A DNA stretch of 64,000 nucleotides from Euborellia annulipes (GCA_023213315.1 JAKCPI010010880.1:62001-126000); one strand, 5' to 3'; numbered from the stretch's first letter, positions 24,601-39,600 are shown. The notes: generated by a model not told the origin, from the sequence alone. Numbers and translations: made by a program.

Positions 24601-27600
24601 GTCCTGGCTGAGCTGTCTGAGGCACAATGAGCGCCAGGCCTTAAAATAAAATATGTGAAAAGCAAAATTTCAAAAATTTTTCAAATATAAATATAATATC
24701 GTTCAAATAAATTTTAATTTAACTAATTAAATGTGAGATGTATAATAATTGTGAACCAGACGTTCGGTCCCAGAGAATCGAACACGGGTTCTCGATGTGC
24801 TTTCCATACTTGGCACACCATCATTATAAATCTCACAAGTTAAAATGTAAATTCTGACTATTCGAGACTTTATATCTCGAAATTGAAATGATATTGATAA
24901 TTAAAATAATGTGTATAAGCAAAGTGGAAGTAAAAAGTGAGCTCTCATAAATCTAACTACATGAAATGTTAATTAATAGAGATATGAAATAGTTGTAATT
25001 TCTAAAATTAATTATAACGGGATTTAATGTGTTTTGTCTATTTCATCTCATGCTTTTTACTTTTTAATGATTTAATTATGTTAATGTAAGTAGTGTCTTA
25101 AATGTTCAAAAAATTAAAAGGATATGGTTTGAGTTGTATTTGGCACAGAGAAAGCATGGGATAACACTAGGAAAACACAACATTAAAAAAATAAAATTTT
25201 CAGTTTTAAAATACTTACCTCAGAATCAACTGAAGTAAGTTTACTCAAAAGAAGATTTCTCTTTTGATTTAATAAATCTCGAAGCATATCAGCAGCTCCT
25301 GAACCCATATCGTGATGTTGTTCACCCCCAATTGAACTTTTTCTTGAGATTTCAGGAGGTCCTGTGGGACTTTGAGGCGATCCAAGATTTTCACGACTTC
25401 CGTAAGGAGATGAGGACTAAAATAAAAAAATCAAATTTAGTTGATACATTTCAGTCTATATTAGGAGGCAACAGTCTTGGATAGGAATATACACTGATGA
25501 TTGTGTCTAACTTCATGGGAATAAGTGTAGATGGCGCTTAAATTTTTGTCTAACTTAATAGAAATGACTGTAGATAGCGCTGACATCAATATATATAAAA
25601 TACACATAACGGTCCCTTAGAGGTTAGTTCCCTTGAGTCGGAGCAAGTGCACAGTACTTGAAAACGACTCCAGAATAAGCAGTCGAAACGATGTACAGTA
25701 TTTATATTTTTAATAAATAATTAATACAAAATGTGGTCTATGATTAAAAACTCCCATAAACATGATATACACTCTATTTGAGAATTGTTTTAAACTGTAA
25801 AATTTTTTATATAAAAAAATCAGGAGAATTCAAGATATTTCATTGACTACCAAAAGATTTAAGACATGTCTTAAAGAAGGTCTGACTGAATATAAGAAAT
25901 TTTATTTAATAAAAATAAAAATCAGTTGATTTCCCAACCAAAAAATCTAATGAAATTTAATTGTTATGTAGAAGCTATGATTCCAAATAATAATTTGTTT
26001 TCTATAGAGATTTATAAAAAATAGTATCTATTAACCTGAGAGAGTCCGGCTACAGCTGCTGGATCGTTTAATTCTTTGGTCCAATAATGAGTATGAGCGA
26101 TTTCAAGTACTTGAAAAGCAGATGCCATCCCTCCAAGACCAAAATTGGTGTATGTCACTTCAAGTCCATGAACAACTACTTGAAGGGCTTTTAGCATTCC
26201 TTTCCAAACAGCTCGTGAGACACACTAAAAAAATATAAATCTCTATATAATAAGAAAAGAAAAATTTAATAAGCTTTAAAAAATATTAACAAAATTAACT
26301 TACAACATCATCAATATGATCATCAGGTGAAATTTTTCGATCTAAAGTTCGATTGAGTTTGCTCACAACTAAATTGCGATAACTTTCATCCTCCATTAAC
26401 TTTTTAAGGCGATTTAATTTGAGCCAACCAATACCTTCCCCCTCCAGAACCTGATTCACTACCTGGAAATATAAATTCATTTTTTAGAGACATGAGAATT
26501 GCTTAGAGTATTTAGCAGAAAAATTAAGAAAAAAGTGTATATTGTAATGAATATTATATTAATACATTTGCAATCATGTATAAAAAGATTCACGACCACT
26601 GAACTAGTTTATTCATTTGTGTAATTCTTACATCTTTTAGGAAAGCTTGATTTTCAGTATTACTCGAAGATCGTTCAGCATGTTGTTGTCTTTGCAATTC
26701 TTCTTGACGTGTTTTTGATGTCGTATGACGAATTAAAGAAGATTTTTCAACAAGGCCTTTTCGACCTGAATAAAAAAGAGAGATCAATAAAGTAAAATCA
26801 TAAATAAATACGTATAGTGTAAAATAAGAATAAGATAAGAGCCATTTAAAAACTAATAGGATTTAGTTAATTTTTGAAATTTAGCGCAAAATCAGATTTA
26901 TTCTCTAAAAACAGACTTTAAAATTTAATATCATAAATTAGGTGTTAAAAAGTAAAGTAAGAACATCAGCGTTAAAAAATCTCTTTCTTTAAACAAAGTT
27001 TTAACAGCGACGTTAACATGTTGCTTTTATCTCAAAGTTGTCAAAATCATAAGCTTATTTTTTAGGTTAAGGACGCCATTTTTATGCATTAAATACGGCG
27101 TTAAAATATTAAAGGCACCCTCTAGACATGGCACTGATTTTTAACACTATTGACTAAAATGTAAACGCTTTGGCGTTAAAGTTTTTGCTTACAGAATAGC
27201 AATTTGAGGTAAAGAGGTATTAAAATGAATTAACACCGATTTCAGATGTTAAAAATTAACGTTTTTGCTTAGAGAATAGACCTGAATATTGGGTGTTCTG
27301 AGAAAGTCAGTCGTTTACAATCTTTGAGGGAATAATTAAAGTAACAAGTAACAAGTTTAGTTTTAAATGGCTCAAATACAAATCTTTATAATTAACATTA
27401 ATCTATATATTAATATAAAATACAAAAAAATACAGTGTTTAAAATTGAATATACAGTGTTAGAGATGGATGCTTTCAAAAGAATAATATCTTATTTGGGT
27501 TTGATGTTTTCAAAATAAAGTTTAAATAAATATATATTAAAAATAATATTATAACTATAACAAAATACCAACATAAGTGTTTAATAATATTAAAAATAAT

Positions 27601-30600
27601 ATAAAATAATTATTTTATATAAAATCAGAAAGAAACTACAAATTAAAGAAAGAAAAATAAATGGATGAAATGGTAAAAAGAATAGATAGTTAATATGTTT
27701 GTGTGTGTGTCTGTTAGTGTATAAGGGTGTTTACCTTTGGGAAAAGGTCCGAAAGGTTGAACTTTTTCTTTCGCTCTTCCTAATACAGAAGATGCAGAAG
27801 ACCCACTTATATTTGTATTTCCACTAGATGAAGCCGCTTGAGGACTTTTGGATGAAGAACTCTTGGAGCCTGTAAAAGGGGGTGATGTTTGTGTGCGTGT
27901 GGAAAAGAAAGTGAAAGTGAAATGCATATAGAGCGAAAGAGAAGAAGGGCTCATTATGATGAGAAAGGGGATATTTATATTAATTATTATTAATAGAATA
28001 ACACTGAGTTTGGAAGGGGACAATAGAAAGTGGGTCATTTGTTCATCTAATAATGGTCTAAATTCTTAGAGGAATACATCGTCCGTCCAGTACAAGACCT
28101 AACTCAAAAAAAGCGATTTTTCAGGAGAGCCGATTAAAGTTTCTGCTTTTCCTTTCCGTACATAACCGTTGCCTGCGTTATCCTAATGCTGAAATTTTGC
28201 ACTAATCATAGAACTCTCCTATACATTTTTACCATTATTATTTTTTTTCTGTAATTTATGGGAAAAACTCCAAGATGATCCTTTCTTGCACGAAATATTT
28301 AGTGTTTTTAAAGAGATGATTCACTCTTGCACGATCCCACAAATCGAAGATGGCTCACTTAGCAGCGCTGAATTTAGGGGTGATCCAGTGTTTAAGAAAT
28401 GGACTTGCACCAAGATAGTAGAGGCGAGGCAATTTGAAGATAATTTGTGCAAAAAACTCAAAATTGCATGTTTTGAGTTAGACCGGTCTTGAACTGGACC
28501 GATATTTAAATAATGTCGCGTGTTAAGTTTAGTATATTGCCCCATTAGTCAATCTTTCCATACGTGAAATCATCATGTACACTCAAGGTTAAGCAACCCC
28601 CAAGCGTTTTCTCATGAGAATATTTGTTTTTATTAAAGAAGATGGAATTCTTTATTGGAATCCTCTTTTAGGTTCGAATCATAAAAGTTTTCATTAAAAA
28701 TTTTTCATATTTTTTTTAAAACAATGAAATAATTACATAAGTAAACGCATATGGGTGCTTTTAATATTGACACTCATGTATTCTCTTAAAAAAATATGAA
28801 GATATCAAAAATATCTCAAGAACGAAAAGAGCTATGAGGTTGAAATTTTATATTTAAATAAAGTACCCCCCCTGGGACGTGGCACGAAGCTTTTGAACAA
28901 AAACGGTGAAAGAGTACTAGTTCTTTACTGATGCACTTTTTCAGTTTTTTTTTTTTTTTTTTTTTTTTTCGATTTTTTCAAAATTCGCTCCAACGATTTT
29001 TTAGATACTCTTTAAAATGTATGTTCTCATTTTGCCATTGATATCTTCTAAAGACCACTTTACTCTTGTACTTCGTAGGAAAGATAGGAGAAATGGTTGC
29101 CATGGTAACAAAATATAATTATTTTCCCACACTTATAAATTTTACATCTCGCAATTCGAATCTTACTGTCGGAAACTAAATATATGTCCACACAAAAAAC
29201 CTGGTGTGACAAGACAGACACAACTTTCTCTTGCCGAAGGGTAAGAGAAAGTTGTGTGCTGTGCGACCAGTAACACCAGATTTTTTAAATATTAATCCAT
29301 GTAAAATTAAATAATATTACATACCGAAAATCCCGCTAAACATACTGGATGTTTGAGCTGCTATTCCATTCAATTCATGGCTCATATTACTAAGGAAATC
29401 TCGACCACCAGCGCCTAAGGTTCTACTCATATCAGTGGCATGAACAAGAGATGTACTTGAGCCTGGGGGAGGTGCAGCTGAATGTGATGTTCCTGATGCT
29501 GGAGATGGAGATGGAGGCGAGTCAGAATCACGACTATCTCCAAGAGCCTTGAAATAAAATTAATAAATTAATAAATTATTGTCAATCTATTTAATTTAAA
29601 ATATAGTATTTTAAGCTAATATTACAAAGGTTCTATAATGATGAGTATTCACAGTCAGGTGGGGACTTAATTGTGGCGCTCACTGTACTTCCTAGAAAAG
29701 ATAGGGGGAATGGTTGCCATGGTATGGGAATGGTGGCTGCGAATACCTATCTATTCAGAGCTCTAATTATTACATACCTTTAAAAGGCCCTTTTTAGTAG
29801 CAACTTCTTTGGCACTTTTGGTTAAATCATCTAAAGTACTTTTTCCAACATATGTAAGATCATCAAGGGTGTTTTTTGAAACACCCGCAGCTGTTTTACT
29901 TGCTTCAAAAGCAGTTTTACTGGCTTCATGCATTGATTTAGAAGCTTCCTCTGCTGCCTTTTTCGCTTGAATGGTCAACTAAAAAAAATATATATAAATA
30001 AATTATTAATATTAAATAAAAAAAATGCCAATAACTAATTTTCACAAACATTTGTAAAAAAGCAAAATAAAATTATTATAAACGTCATCCGAAGAAAAAT
30101 ATATTTCTATAAACTAAATAAAATAAGAGAAAGTAAAACTAAAATGCATTAGGAGAGGAGTAAAATTTCTAATAAAAAATTTATTCAGGCAGCACCTGCT
30201 CGAGTGGCGCAAAAAGGCGGCCTTCATCTTGACCTGCTGCCTCCGAGATTCTCTCCTTGGCTTGTAATTTCAACTGTCAAAGGAACAAAGTGAATTGCTA
30301 TATAACTGATTTATTTATTTTATTTGTGATCTATATAAATTCTACTTTGTATATAAAAACAGGACTTGAAAAAATATTTAGAAAAAAACTTTCTTGGAGA
30401 AATTACAGTATACCATATAATTTATTGGATATAGCAGCCAAGGTAATTCAATAAAAAAGCAAACTTGTGGGGTCATGGACCCCCGCCAGGAACGAAGTTC
30501 CTCATGCCTTTTCTTCAACTCCGAATATAATTTAATATAAATATTATTTAAAAAAGAAAAGCATATTATTTAAAAAGAAAATAATTATTTATTTTTAAAA

Positions 30601-33600
30601 CAAGCATGTCCAAAACTTTTATTTATATTCTTGGAAACGATGTAACACCTGTTTTATAGCTTGAATCTAAAAATCTCTGTGTAGTTTATTTCAGGTATAT
30701 ATATGGTGATGTACGGCGGAAACTAAAGGAATTTGTCAGAAGAAAAAATCAAACCACCAATTCATAGCAAAGACAATTTATTGGTTGACGAGGATGCATC
30801 CTGTTGTTTCGGCCAAAAGTAGGCCTTCATCAAAACCATATGTGTCTGAAATTCAAGACAATATGAGGTGTAAGTAGTGGCTGTGTGTGTTGATTAAAGG
30901 AGTATGGAAGCAGAGGCAGCTAAAAAATAAAATTCTCTGAATGCTTAACCAATCAGCCGGAGACGTTTCGGTCTATTTAATATAAACCATCTTCAGTCCA
31001 TTAATTGATATAACTCTGAGCATAAATATACCAATTAATGGACTGAACATGGTTTATAATAAATAGACCGAAACGTCTCCGGCTGATTGGTTAAGCATTT
31101 AGAGAATTTTATTTTTTGGCTGCCTCTGCTTCCATATCTTCTTTATTCAAGACAATATATTATATTTACAATTTTCTATTATCATCATTTTAGTTATAAT
31201 AGAAAATTTCAGTCAGACAAATATGGTTCTGATGAAGACCTACTTTTGGGGGAAACGTCAGGTTGCATCCTCATCAAGCAATAAATTGTACCTGCTATGA
31301 ATTGGTTTTTTGATTTTTTTCTTCCGACAATTCTTTTAGATTCCGCCGTAAATCAGCATATATACCTGAAAGAAACTACACAGAAATTTTTAGTTTCAGA
31401 CTTTTATTTAATTATTAATCGTCGACATTTCGGTCGCTAATCACGACCTTCATTCGGCATTTTAACAATTAATCGTCCTGATTAAGGTCGTGATTAGTGA
31501 CCGAAACGTCGACGATTAATAATTAAATAAAATATTTTTATTTAATTACCTGGGCTGCTTTTCCTCGTCATATAATTTATTTTTTTACTGAAATGTTTTA
31601 ATCAATTTTTACAAATGGAGATAATGAAGAGGCCTTGTATTAATGATTATGCATTTTGGAGAAATTGTATCAAATTAATAATTTAATCTGTCTGTTTGTT
31701 TTTTTTAATTAAATCTGTCAACCAAAAGAAAGATAGCTTTAAGCCCAAACATCCCCTCCTCTTTCCCTAGAATCAACCAGTACTAAACAGGGAAGCTTTA
31801 ATAAAGTTTTTTCATTTTTTCACGTCACAAGATTTTAAATGTTTCTTGCCCACCCCTCACCTAAATGAAAATATGTTGAGTGATTTGGATTAAAATGGCC
31901 TTAGATTAATGTCTGCAATTCTGCTAAATTGATTAAAATATCTTTATTTATGAAAAATAGTTGAAAATAAATTTTTTCAAGCCCTCTAAATTGTTTGGTC
32001 AAATTATTATTATTTTTTTTTTTTTTTGTTTAACAACTAGCTGAATCAAAATTTCTACAAAGCATTTTAAAACTTAATACGCTTGATCTACTTGTGCAAA
32101 TTTGGGCATTGAAGTGATGTCACAAATAATTATTTCTGTATTTATTGATTTTACTAATTAGTATTCTTTGTGCAAGTTGTCGGAGTGAAATATCTAATAT
32201 TTTTTTATTATAAAAGAAAAAAATCTCATTTGAATAAGTAGCTTTTTCAAATCGTGTAAATGTTTTGGTGCCCAAATTTGATTCTACTCCCCCTTCGAAT
32301 TCATTTCAAAATAAAGCCATGCCGAAAAATTAAATAAGGTTTACATGTCTTGGTCTACGAGAGTCTGATCTTTCAGAAATCTGTGAAGAGATAAAAAGAA
32401 TATAAAATAAAAAATTGGAAAAATATATTTAAAAAAAAAATTAAAAGGATAGTACTAAATAAAATAGAAAATTTTAAAAATATTAAAGTAAGCTAGTAAT
32501 AAACCTATTTAATTTAATTAATTTAAAATTTGTATTTAGATATAATTTTAATAATTATTTTTAAAAAATCAGAGTAATGATATTTAAATACGAGAGGGTA
32601 TCAAACTTAAACCGACATTAATTATTTTATTTCAACATTAATTAATAATTGTTTCAGCTTTTTTCTAAAGGGCTACGAGCAACAAAAAATGCACATTGCC
32701 GGGAATGTTTGGCAAAACATTGTCCGACAATATTCCTGGGCAATGTGTAGCCCAATATTTCTCGGCAATGTTTTGACAACTGTGTTGCCCGGCAATAGTG
32801 CCTTAATAAAGAAGGCGTCTGTAGCTATTTGTGAACGTGGAGTTTATTGTCGACACTTCTTTATGATCTTCCACGACTTTGTGATTTCCACTTAAATGTT
32901 CAATTAAAAATAGTCGAATAGGAGTAATAAAGAATGACCATGATAAAAATACTTTTGTTCTTCTGGTATCATTCAAGTATTATAAAATGGACTCTTTTAG
33001 ACAACCTTCCCCCTTGCCAGCAACAAATCGTTAACTCCACCTTCTTACTTAGGTAAACAAATGAAGGGCTCGGCTGCATATAGTGCTAACCCACAATTAT
33101 GACAAACCCGACTTTTCAAGACCAACAATTGAGCAAAAGTCTATACTAGTTGTTTGTTCCTCAGCCTGATATTGCCATTAGAGTGCTTTAACAGTAGCAG
33201 CATTGTCTTACTTCTAGCTGATAGTTTAGACTTTTAGATGCAAAACAGTACTATCCCCTGGTGGCAAGTTTCATAAACTTTGTAAAGATGACTTCTTTGT
33301 CGGAATATAGATGGTCAGGAGATGTGGACTATAACATTATTAAAAATTCTTATTATTCTTTGACAGATGATGTCCCTAAATGTGATGATCAGTGCAGAAC
33401 ACTTTCCCGCTAGGTTGCTTACGTAATTCTTAAAAGGCCTGTTTGCTATAACCTTCCTGTTCCAAAGACAAAGAATTTTCCAAAAAAAAATGATGTTGAA
33501 ATAAAGAATTAAAATTTTAGGTCGGTTAAATTTGATCTAATTATCTTTCGTATTTTAAATAATTTAATAAAAATAAATAAACCAAATAAATTTGATGAAA

Positions 33601-36600
33601 AATAAATTTAATACTATTTAGTTTAATTATAACATAATTAAAAATAATAAATGAATGAAAGCTATTGGTTAAAAAGAATAGATTTCATTATTTTCATTTG
33701 ACATGTAAAAAATAGTCATCTATTTTTTAAAAATAAGAAAAATATATGACTATAAATTTAAACAAAACTCAACCAAAAAATAATTTTAAAAAATTATTAT
33801 TAAGTTCGGAGTTTATATAGATTTAATTATAAAATGATAAAATATTTTGTTTTTTAGTTCTCACCTTATCCATGTGCGCAAGGATGCCATCTTGAGAGCT
33901 TTGACGAGTTGTCTCTCGAACAAGTTCTTTTGCAGAGACGGCAAGTTGTTCTAGAAGAGAAGTTTGGCTGCCCTGACGTTGCACGCCTCCTCCAAAACTT
34001 CCGCTGCTCCCCCCACTTCCAACACTTCCAGCTCTTGCTAATACTTGGCCCATTGGAGGGGTTGATACTCGTTTTGGAACTTCAGAAAGAGATGGTGTCG
34101 CTGAAACTGTTGTCTTTGGGGTAGTTGACGCTGAATTAGATGATTCACCACCAGGTTCATCTTTATCCTAAAATTAATTAAATATTAGTGTTTTGATGGA
34201 GGGAATGTTTGGGGCTATTTCAATTGAGAAAAAGAAAGATCAGTCAAATTGCAATATATTTGGCTGGCAATCTAATTAAAATAAAAATTATAATTTTGGG
34301 GAGTAAAAAATGGAACGTAAGCAATGAATCAGTCTATTCTCTAAAAACAGACGTTAAAATATACGTAACATCATAAATTGTTAGAACGGATACAAGGGGT
34401 AATTGGAATCTCCTCCCCCCCCCCCCCCCGAGAAAAAATATTTTTTTGGGAATTAAATTTTATTTTTAATATATTTAAAATATGGTACCATTTAAAAATG
34501 GTAAACAAGTACCGAATGCATCTTTATATTACCAAAAGTAAGAAAAAATGTTGTGCGACTAGTCACAACAGATTACCTCCCCTCCCCCCTGAAAAACTCT
34601 GGATCCGTTCTTGTAAAAAGCAAAGTAATAAGATCAGCGTTAAAAAATGCTATTTTCTAAACCAAGTTTTGTTACTTTGGCGTTAAAATATTAAAGGTAT
34701 CACCTAGACATGACATTAATTTTTAACACTATTGACTAAATGTTAACGCTTCGGCGTTAAAAATTTTGCTTACAGAATAGCAAGGTGTTAAAATGAATTA
34801 ACGCAGATTACAGATGTTAAAAATTAACGTTTTTGCTTAGAGAATAGACCTGAATATAAGTTAATGATGGAAAAAAATTTGGATAAAATTTGATACAATA
34901 TTAATTAATATCATCTGAAGATTCTTGCTGTGTAGACATATTATGAATTGATCGAAGGGGAGTATATATATATATCAACAAGAGTGGCTGTGCCATCCTG
35001 ATTCCTTCGATCAATTAATAATTAATTAATATCAATATTTAAATAGCCTCAGGTAAGTGTATTATTTACCAATGCATCCGTCCTTATTGGTAATAGTTCT
35101 GATGGATCCCGGGCAAAACTCGGTGATGAAAGATCACTTCGACTAGATGATGTTGATTCCCCTCCAGCGGCGCCAGCCGTTTCATCTAAAGCTTCGTCAT
35201 CTACAGGTGCAACAAGACCTCCAGGTAAATGAAGTCCTGTTGGCGGCTTATATACTGTCTTATGATCTAGTCCTGAGCTTAAACTGTGCTCACTTCCTCG
35301 GTCTTGATAAGGTGTCGCCGCCTACAAAAAATCATTAATACATATTAAATAAATATATTATACCAGTGGTTTCCAAACTTATGTTACCACCCCTCCCTTA
35401 AAAATATTGACTTTAACTCAGGATATCTGAAATTTGTTTATTTTTAAATTAGTTTCAATTAAAAAGATATCTAACTTACATGAAAACTTGGAGAGAGATC
35501 AGATGAAACCATCTCAGAAACAAAATCACTTAGAGATGAATAGGAAGAGGAGGTGCTATCAGCTGCTTCACTATCAGAGCCGCTCTCATCAGTGGGTTGT
35601 AATTCATGATGGGCGAGAGCTCGTAATGCACCACTTAATGATGATGATTCGTCCCAAACCGAAAAACGAATTGGTTCTAAAGTATGTGAATACCATCGGG
35701 GTTTATCACCCACCTGATAAGAGAAAAAGTTATTATTTATTTTTATAAAAAAAAATAAAGAAATAAAATGCATACGAAATATGAAAATTACCTGAGCCGG
35801 GTCAAAAACTCCAGTCTGTACACGTAAGAAGGCAACATTTGTTGGTGTTAATGACCATTCAGCTAAAAATTCAACGGCTTGAGTTCTTGCAAATCGATTT
35901 AAAAAATGGGAAGTTCGTGGTCGTGACCGTAGAAAACTATTGATTTGAAATGCCACAACTGGCCTTGGATATAATCGTAGTGTTCGTGTATGTTCACTAA
36001 AGTTGGCCAGAAGATTTTGAGAATTAAAAAACCTCACCTGAAATTACAAAAAGAGAAGATATAGGCCAGTGCTTTTTAAGGCCCTTCAGGAGGCAAGCTG
36101 TTCGCATGTTTTTGCCGATAAGATGGCGTTAGGGGTCTTAAAAATTTAGCTAAAAAGTCCAATTATTACGAAAATTTGCCAAGAGATGGCAGGCCTATAT
36201 TTAATCTCATGTATATGTTTGATTTTCGTTGATCTTTTTTAATAATGAATAGTTTATAAATATTATTATATATTATATATCATTTATAACAGCATAAAAA
36301 TATATAAATATATTATTATTATTAGTAATATATAAAATGTTAAAATTTCCCTTTCTCTATTGTAAGATGTTTAGTGAAGAGTTAAATTGGCTCTGGAGAC
36401 GGCAGTTCATTGTGGCAGTTCAAGTGTAACTTGCGCAGACTCGTCAGCAAGATGTCCAAAAGAATGTTCTGATATATAAAACCATAATTTTTTTAGAAAA
36501 TTTGTTTTATTTATTTTTCAATTATCATCTTGAAGTGGCCAAGAAACAAAACTACTGATTTAGTTATATACTGGTCTACACTAAAAACTTTTAAAAATAA

Positions 36601-39600
36601 ATATAGGCTTATAAATGATCTGATAATGCCGGCTGGTAGACTAGCCTGACATCTTTTGCAAAAGTGCTTAACTATTTGGCCGTTAATTTTTAAATAAATA
36701 CGAAATTTATTTTTGACTTGGTCACCACTTTGCCTCAGTAGTTTAGGACTAAAGATTCAATGTGTCCTTCTGAAGCCCCTTACACTGTGGGTTTCTCCCA
36801 AGAGGGCTGTAGAAAATTTTTAATTTGAATTGCCATAGATATGAAGTGAACCCTGGAGTGGGGTTTTTGACTTAATATTTATAAATTGTATTTTTTCTAA
36901 CCATTGCAACTCGAGTTGCGACATCCACTGAGTCCACATCATTGCCATAAATAAAAGGATTAAATCCTGCAGCTGGAGGTGGTTGTGGATGAGGTTGAAT
37001 GTGCATTCCATGACTTGCCATTCCACCACCACTTCCAACACTAGTGGCTGACATCATTGAATCTCGTCGCGATGGAAGTGGGGAAGAACGATGAGAAACA
37101 CTATCTCGTCTTGGAGGAACTGGAGGAGGAGGAGCTGCCGCTGCAGCAGCAGCAGACATGCTGGCTAATGCCTAATTAATAAAGAAAAAAATACATACCA
37201 ATTAATTAAATTTAAAAATATTTCATTTTGAAAATATGAAGCATTCATAAACAGGCCTAATCATGAAAAATGAAAATATGAAAACTAAAGTCAATTTTTT
37301 AACAAAGATTTTATTTAATATTTTCAAAATAAAATTATTTTTTATTTTTTTTTCTAAATACCGATAGTGAAACAAAATGTAAGGAGAAGAAAAATACCTA
37401 CTTTTTGATACTTTAAAAAATAAACTGAAATATTCAATCAAAATAATTACTTAAACATAAAACCATGCATAAAGAGCGCATCGAAATTTGCCGAATGGTT
37501 TTGGCTTTAACAAATTCAATTAAAATTTTAATGAATATATAAAAATTCGTTTTAAATTAAAATATTATCTTTAATTGAATTTTGGTAATATAATTTTCCG
37601 AGTGCTATCATAATAAAATTGAAAATTGTTTTCATTTTTTTAAATTCTCTCCTTAACCATGTGAATAATTTATAAATTTTTGTAATTATTACATTTTTTG
37701 AGTAAATGAAATGAAGGCGGCCAAACTATACGGCATATTGTGCAAAAAAGAGAGTGAAAAGAAGATTATGTGAAGACAAGTTGTGATGTTGAAAATAACA
37801 GCGGCTTTAGTGGGGGTGAAGTGGAGGATGAGGTGTCAGACAAAGAAGAGCTGCCACATGAAAAATGCAACAAAATTATTGATTATTATATTACAACCAA
37901 TACATACTATAAATATGCTAAAGAAATATGTGAATTGGCAACAAACAACATTTCTGACTGGAAATGAGTTATAAAACTTGGAAAAGTTTGTCACCTTACA
38001 AGTCTAAATAAATTCAATAAAAATATTCTTTTGTATATGGGGTTGCATATTACGTAACGCGTTAGGGGGTGGGGAGGGGTGGACAAAACCTACCTAATTG
38101 TGACATGGGGGGCCTGGGGGTTTCTCAAAGTGTGACAATTAGTTGAATTTATAAAATTTTTTGAATAAAAAAAAGGTCAAATGATAAAATGAAATGAATT
38201 TTGTATAAGAAATTTTATTCGGGGAGGGGGGGGGGGTAGTTCTATGTTGTGACATAATATTTGTAGGGGGGTTTGTTTGTTTGTGATTAACTGTGACATG
38301 GGGGAGGGGACTAGAAAAAATAAACGTTATGTAATATGTCAACGACCCCTATATGAGTATGTATTAGTTTTAAAAAAGAGGCTGTACATGAATCAGAATA
38401 TTAGATTCCGTAAGGCCGGCCCTCGCTCAAAATGAAGCCAGAATTTCTATGATTATATTTTTTAATTATTCCTTTTTTTTCATTTAAGGTCTTTTTCGGC
38501 ATCGAGGGCCATTTAGACCCTGTCCCAATTTATTTAATTATTCTTAATTCTCGTGGCTTTTATATTTTCGATTATAGGAACTTGATTTATTAATTTAGCA
38601 TTAAAAGTCCCTGCCAAAAAAGCTCGAAAGATATTCATGAAATAAATGCGGCTTAGCATTTTGCTCATGTATTGACTCATGAGCCATATAGCTATATACT
38701 AAGATAAAGTTAAGAAAAAACTACAATAGGTTTCTATAATATTTGCATTCTATATTACACAAAACACACGGTTGCGGGGCGTTGTATGGGGTCCAAAAAA
38801 TCGAAACCTCTGCAGGTCGGCCCTATAACTTATAGGAGATATTTAGAGGTTTAGTTACACATAGAATATAACCCAATAACAAAACACATTCTGATCACTC
38901 TCTCAAAAAAATTTCAGGGCGATATTCATAATATAATTTTTTTTTCTTATAATAGTAATTTGAGATCAAGTATATTAGGAAAATAATAAAAAATTTATTA
39001 GAAAATTTATAATTAATTTTTAATTATATATTTTCTATTTTTTTTTATTCTTTATTTGTAAGCTAAATATCGCCCCGAGGTGCATAAGCAATTCCATCAG
39101 AGAAAACGATGTCCAAAGAAAATATAGAAACAGCGTAAAAAGGAAATAGAAATAAAAGATAGTTACTGCCGGTCCGACTTGATCCATTAGATGCATGGCC
39201 TAAGTGAGGGAAAAAGGAGGTAAAGATAAGATGAGAAGTAAAGTTAAAATAAATGATGAATTCTAAATGAAAAATGATCAAAATTAGTCTTGAAAATTTC
39301 TAATCAATTTTAAAAATACTGTATATATTTAGAGAAAAATTTAAAGCGAATTATTCATGTCAAAAATAAAACAAGAATAAAATGGAAAGGTACAGTGAGG
39401 GGCAATATTAAGTCCCACCCATGCGTTTTCTACTTATGATTATTTGATTGTTTTTAAAAATATATTATATATTTTTTAATGGAAACTTTCATGGTTAAAA
39501 CCTAGAAAATTTCCAATAAAGATTTTCATTTTCTTTTATAAAAACAATGAAATAATCACAAGTAGAAAACGCATGGGTGGGACTTAATATTGCCCCTCAC

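Larger units (their letters stand above)
30650..31385. mobile_element. Large foldback with an outer and an inner hammerhead pair
   Basis: Outer arms of about 150 bases (TGTGTAGTTTATTTCAGGTA and its inverse) carry hammerhead-like motifs at 30803-30833 (minus) and 31229-31259 (plus). Between them sits a second foldback, about 30895-31140, of a different family (arms GAAGCAGAGGCAGC) with motifs at 30962-30996 (minus) and 31043-31077 (plus). The inner one appears inserted in the outer. No ORF. Confidence 0.75.

Noticed and set aside
24720..24840. Possible tRNA gene
   Set aside because: A B-box-like string is present but the arms do not pair as a tRNA; kept only as a SINE-like relic.
39063..39160. 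Extension of the microexon into a longer alternative 3' exon (frame ending APRGDI)
   Set aside because: That frame does not join in phase with the preceding exon; the in-phase frame is open but hydrophobic and AT-rich.
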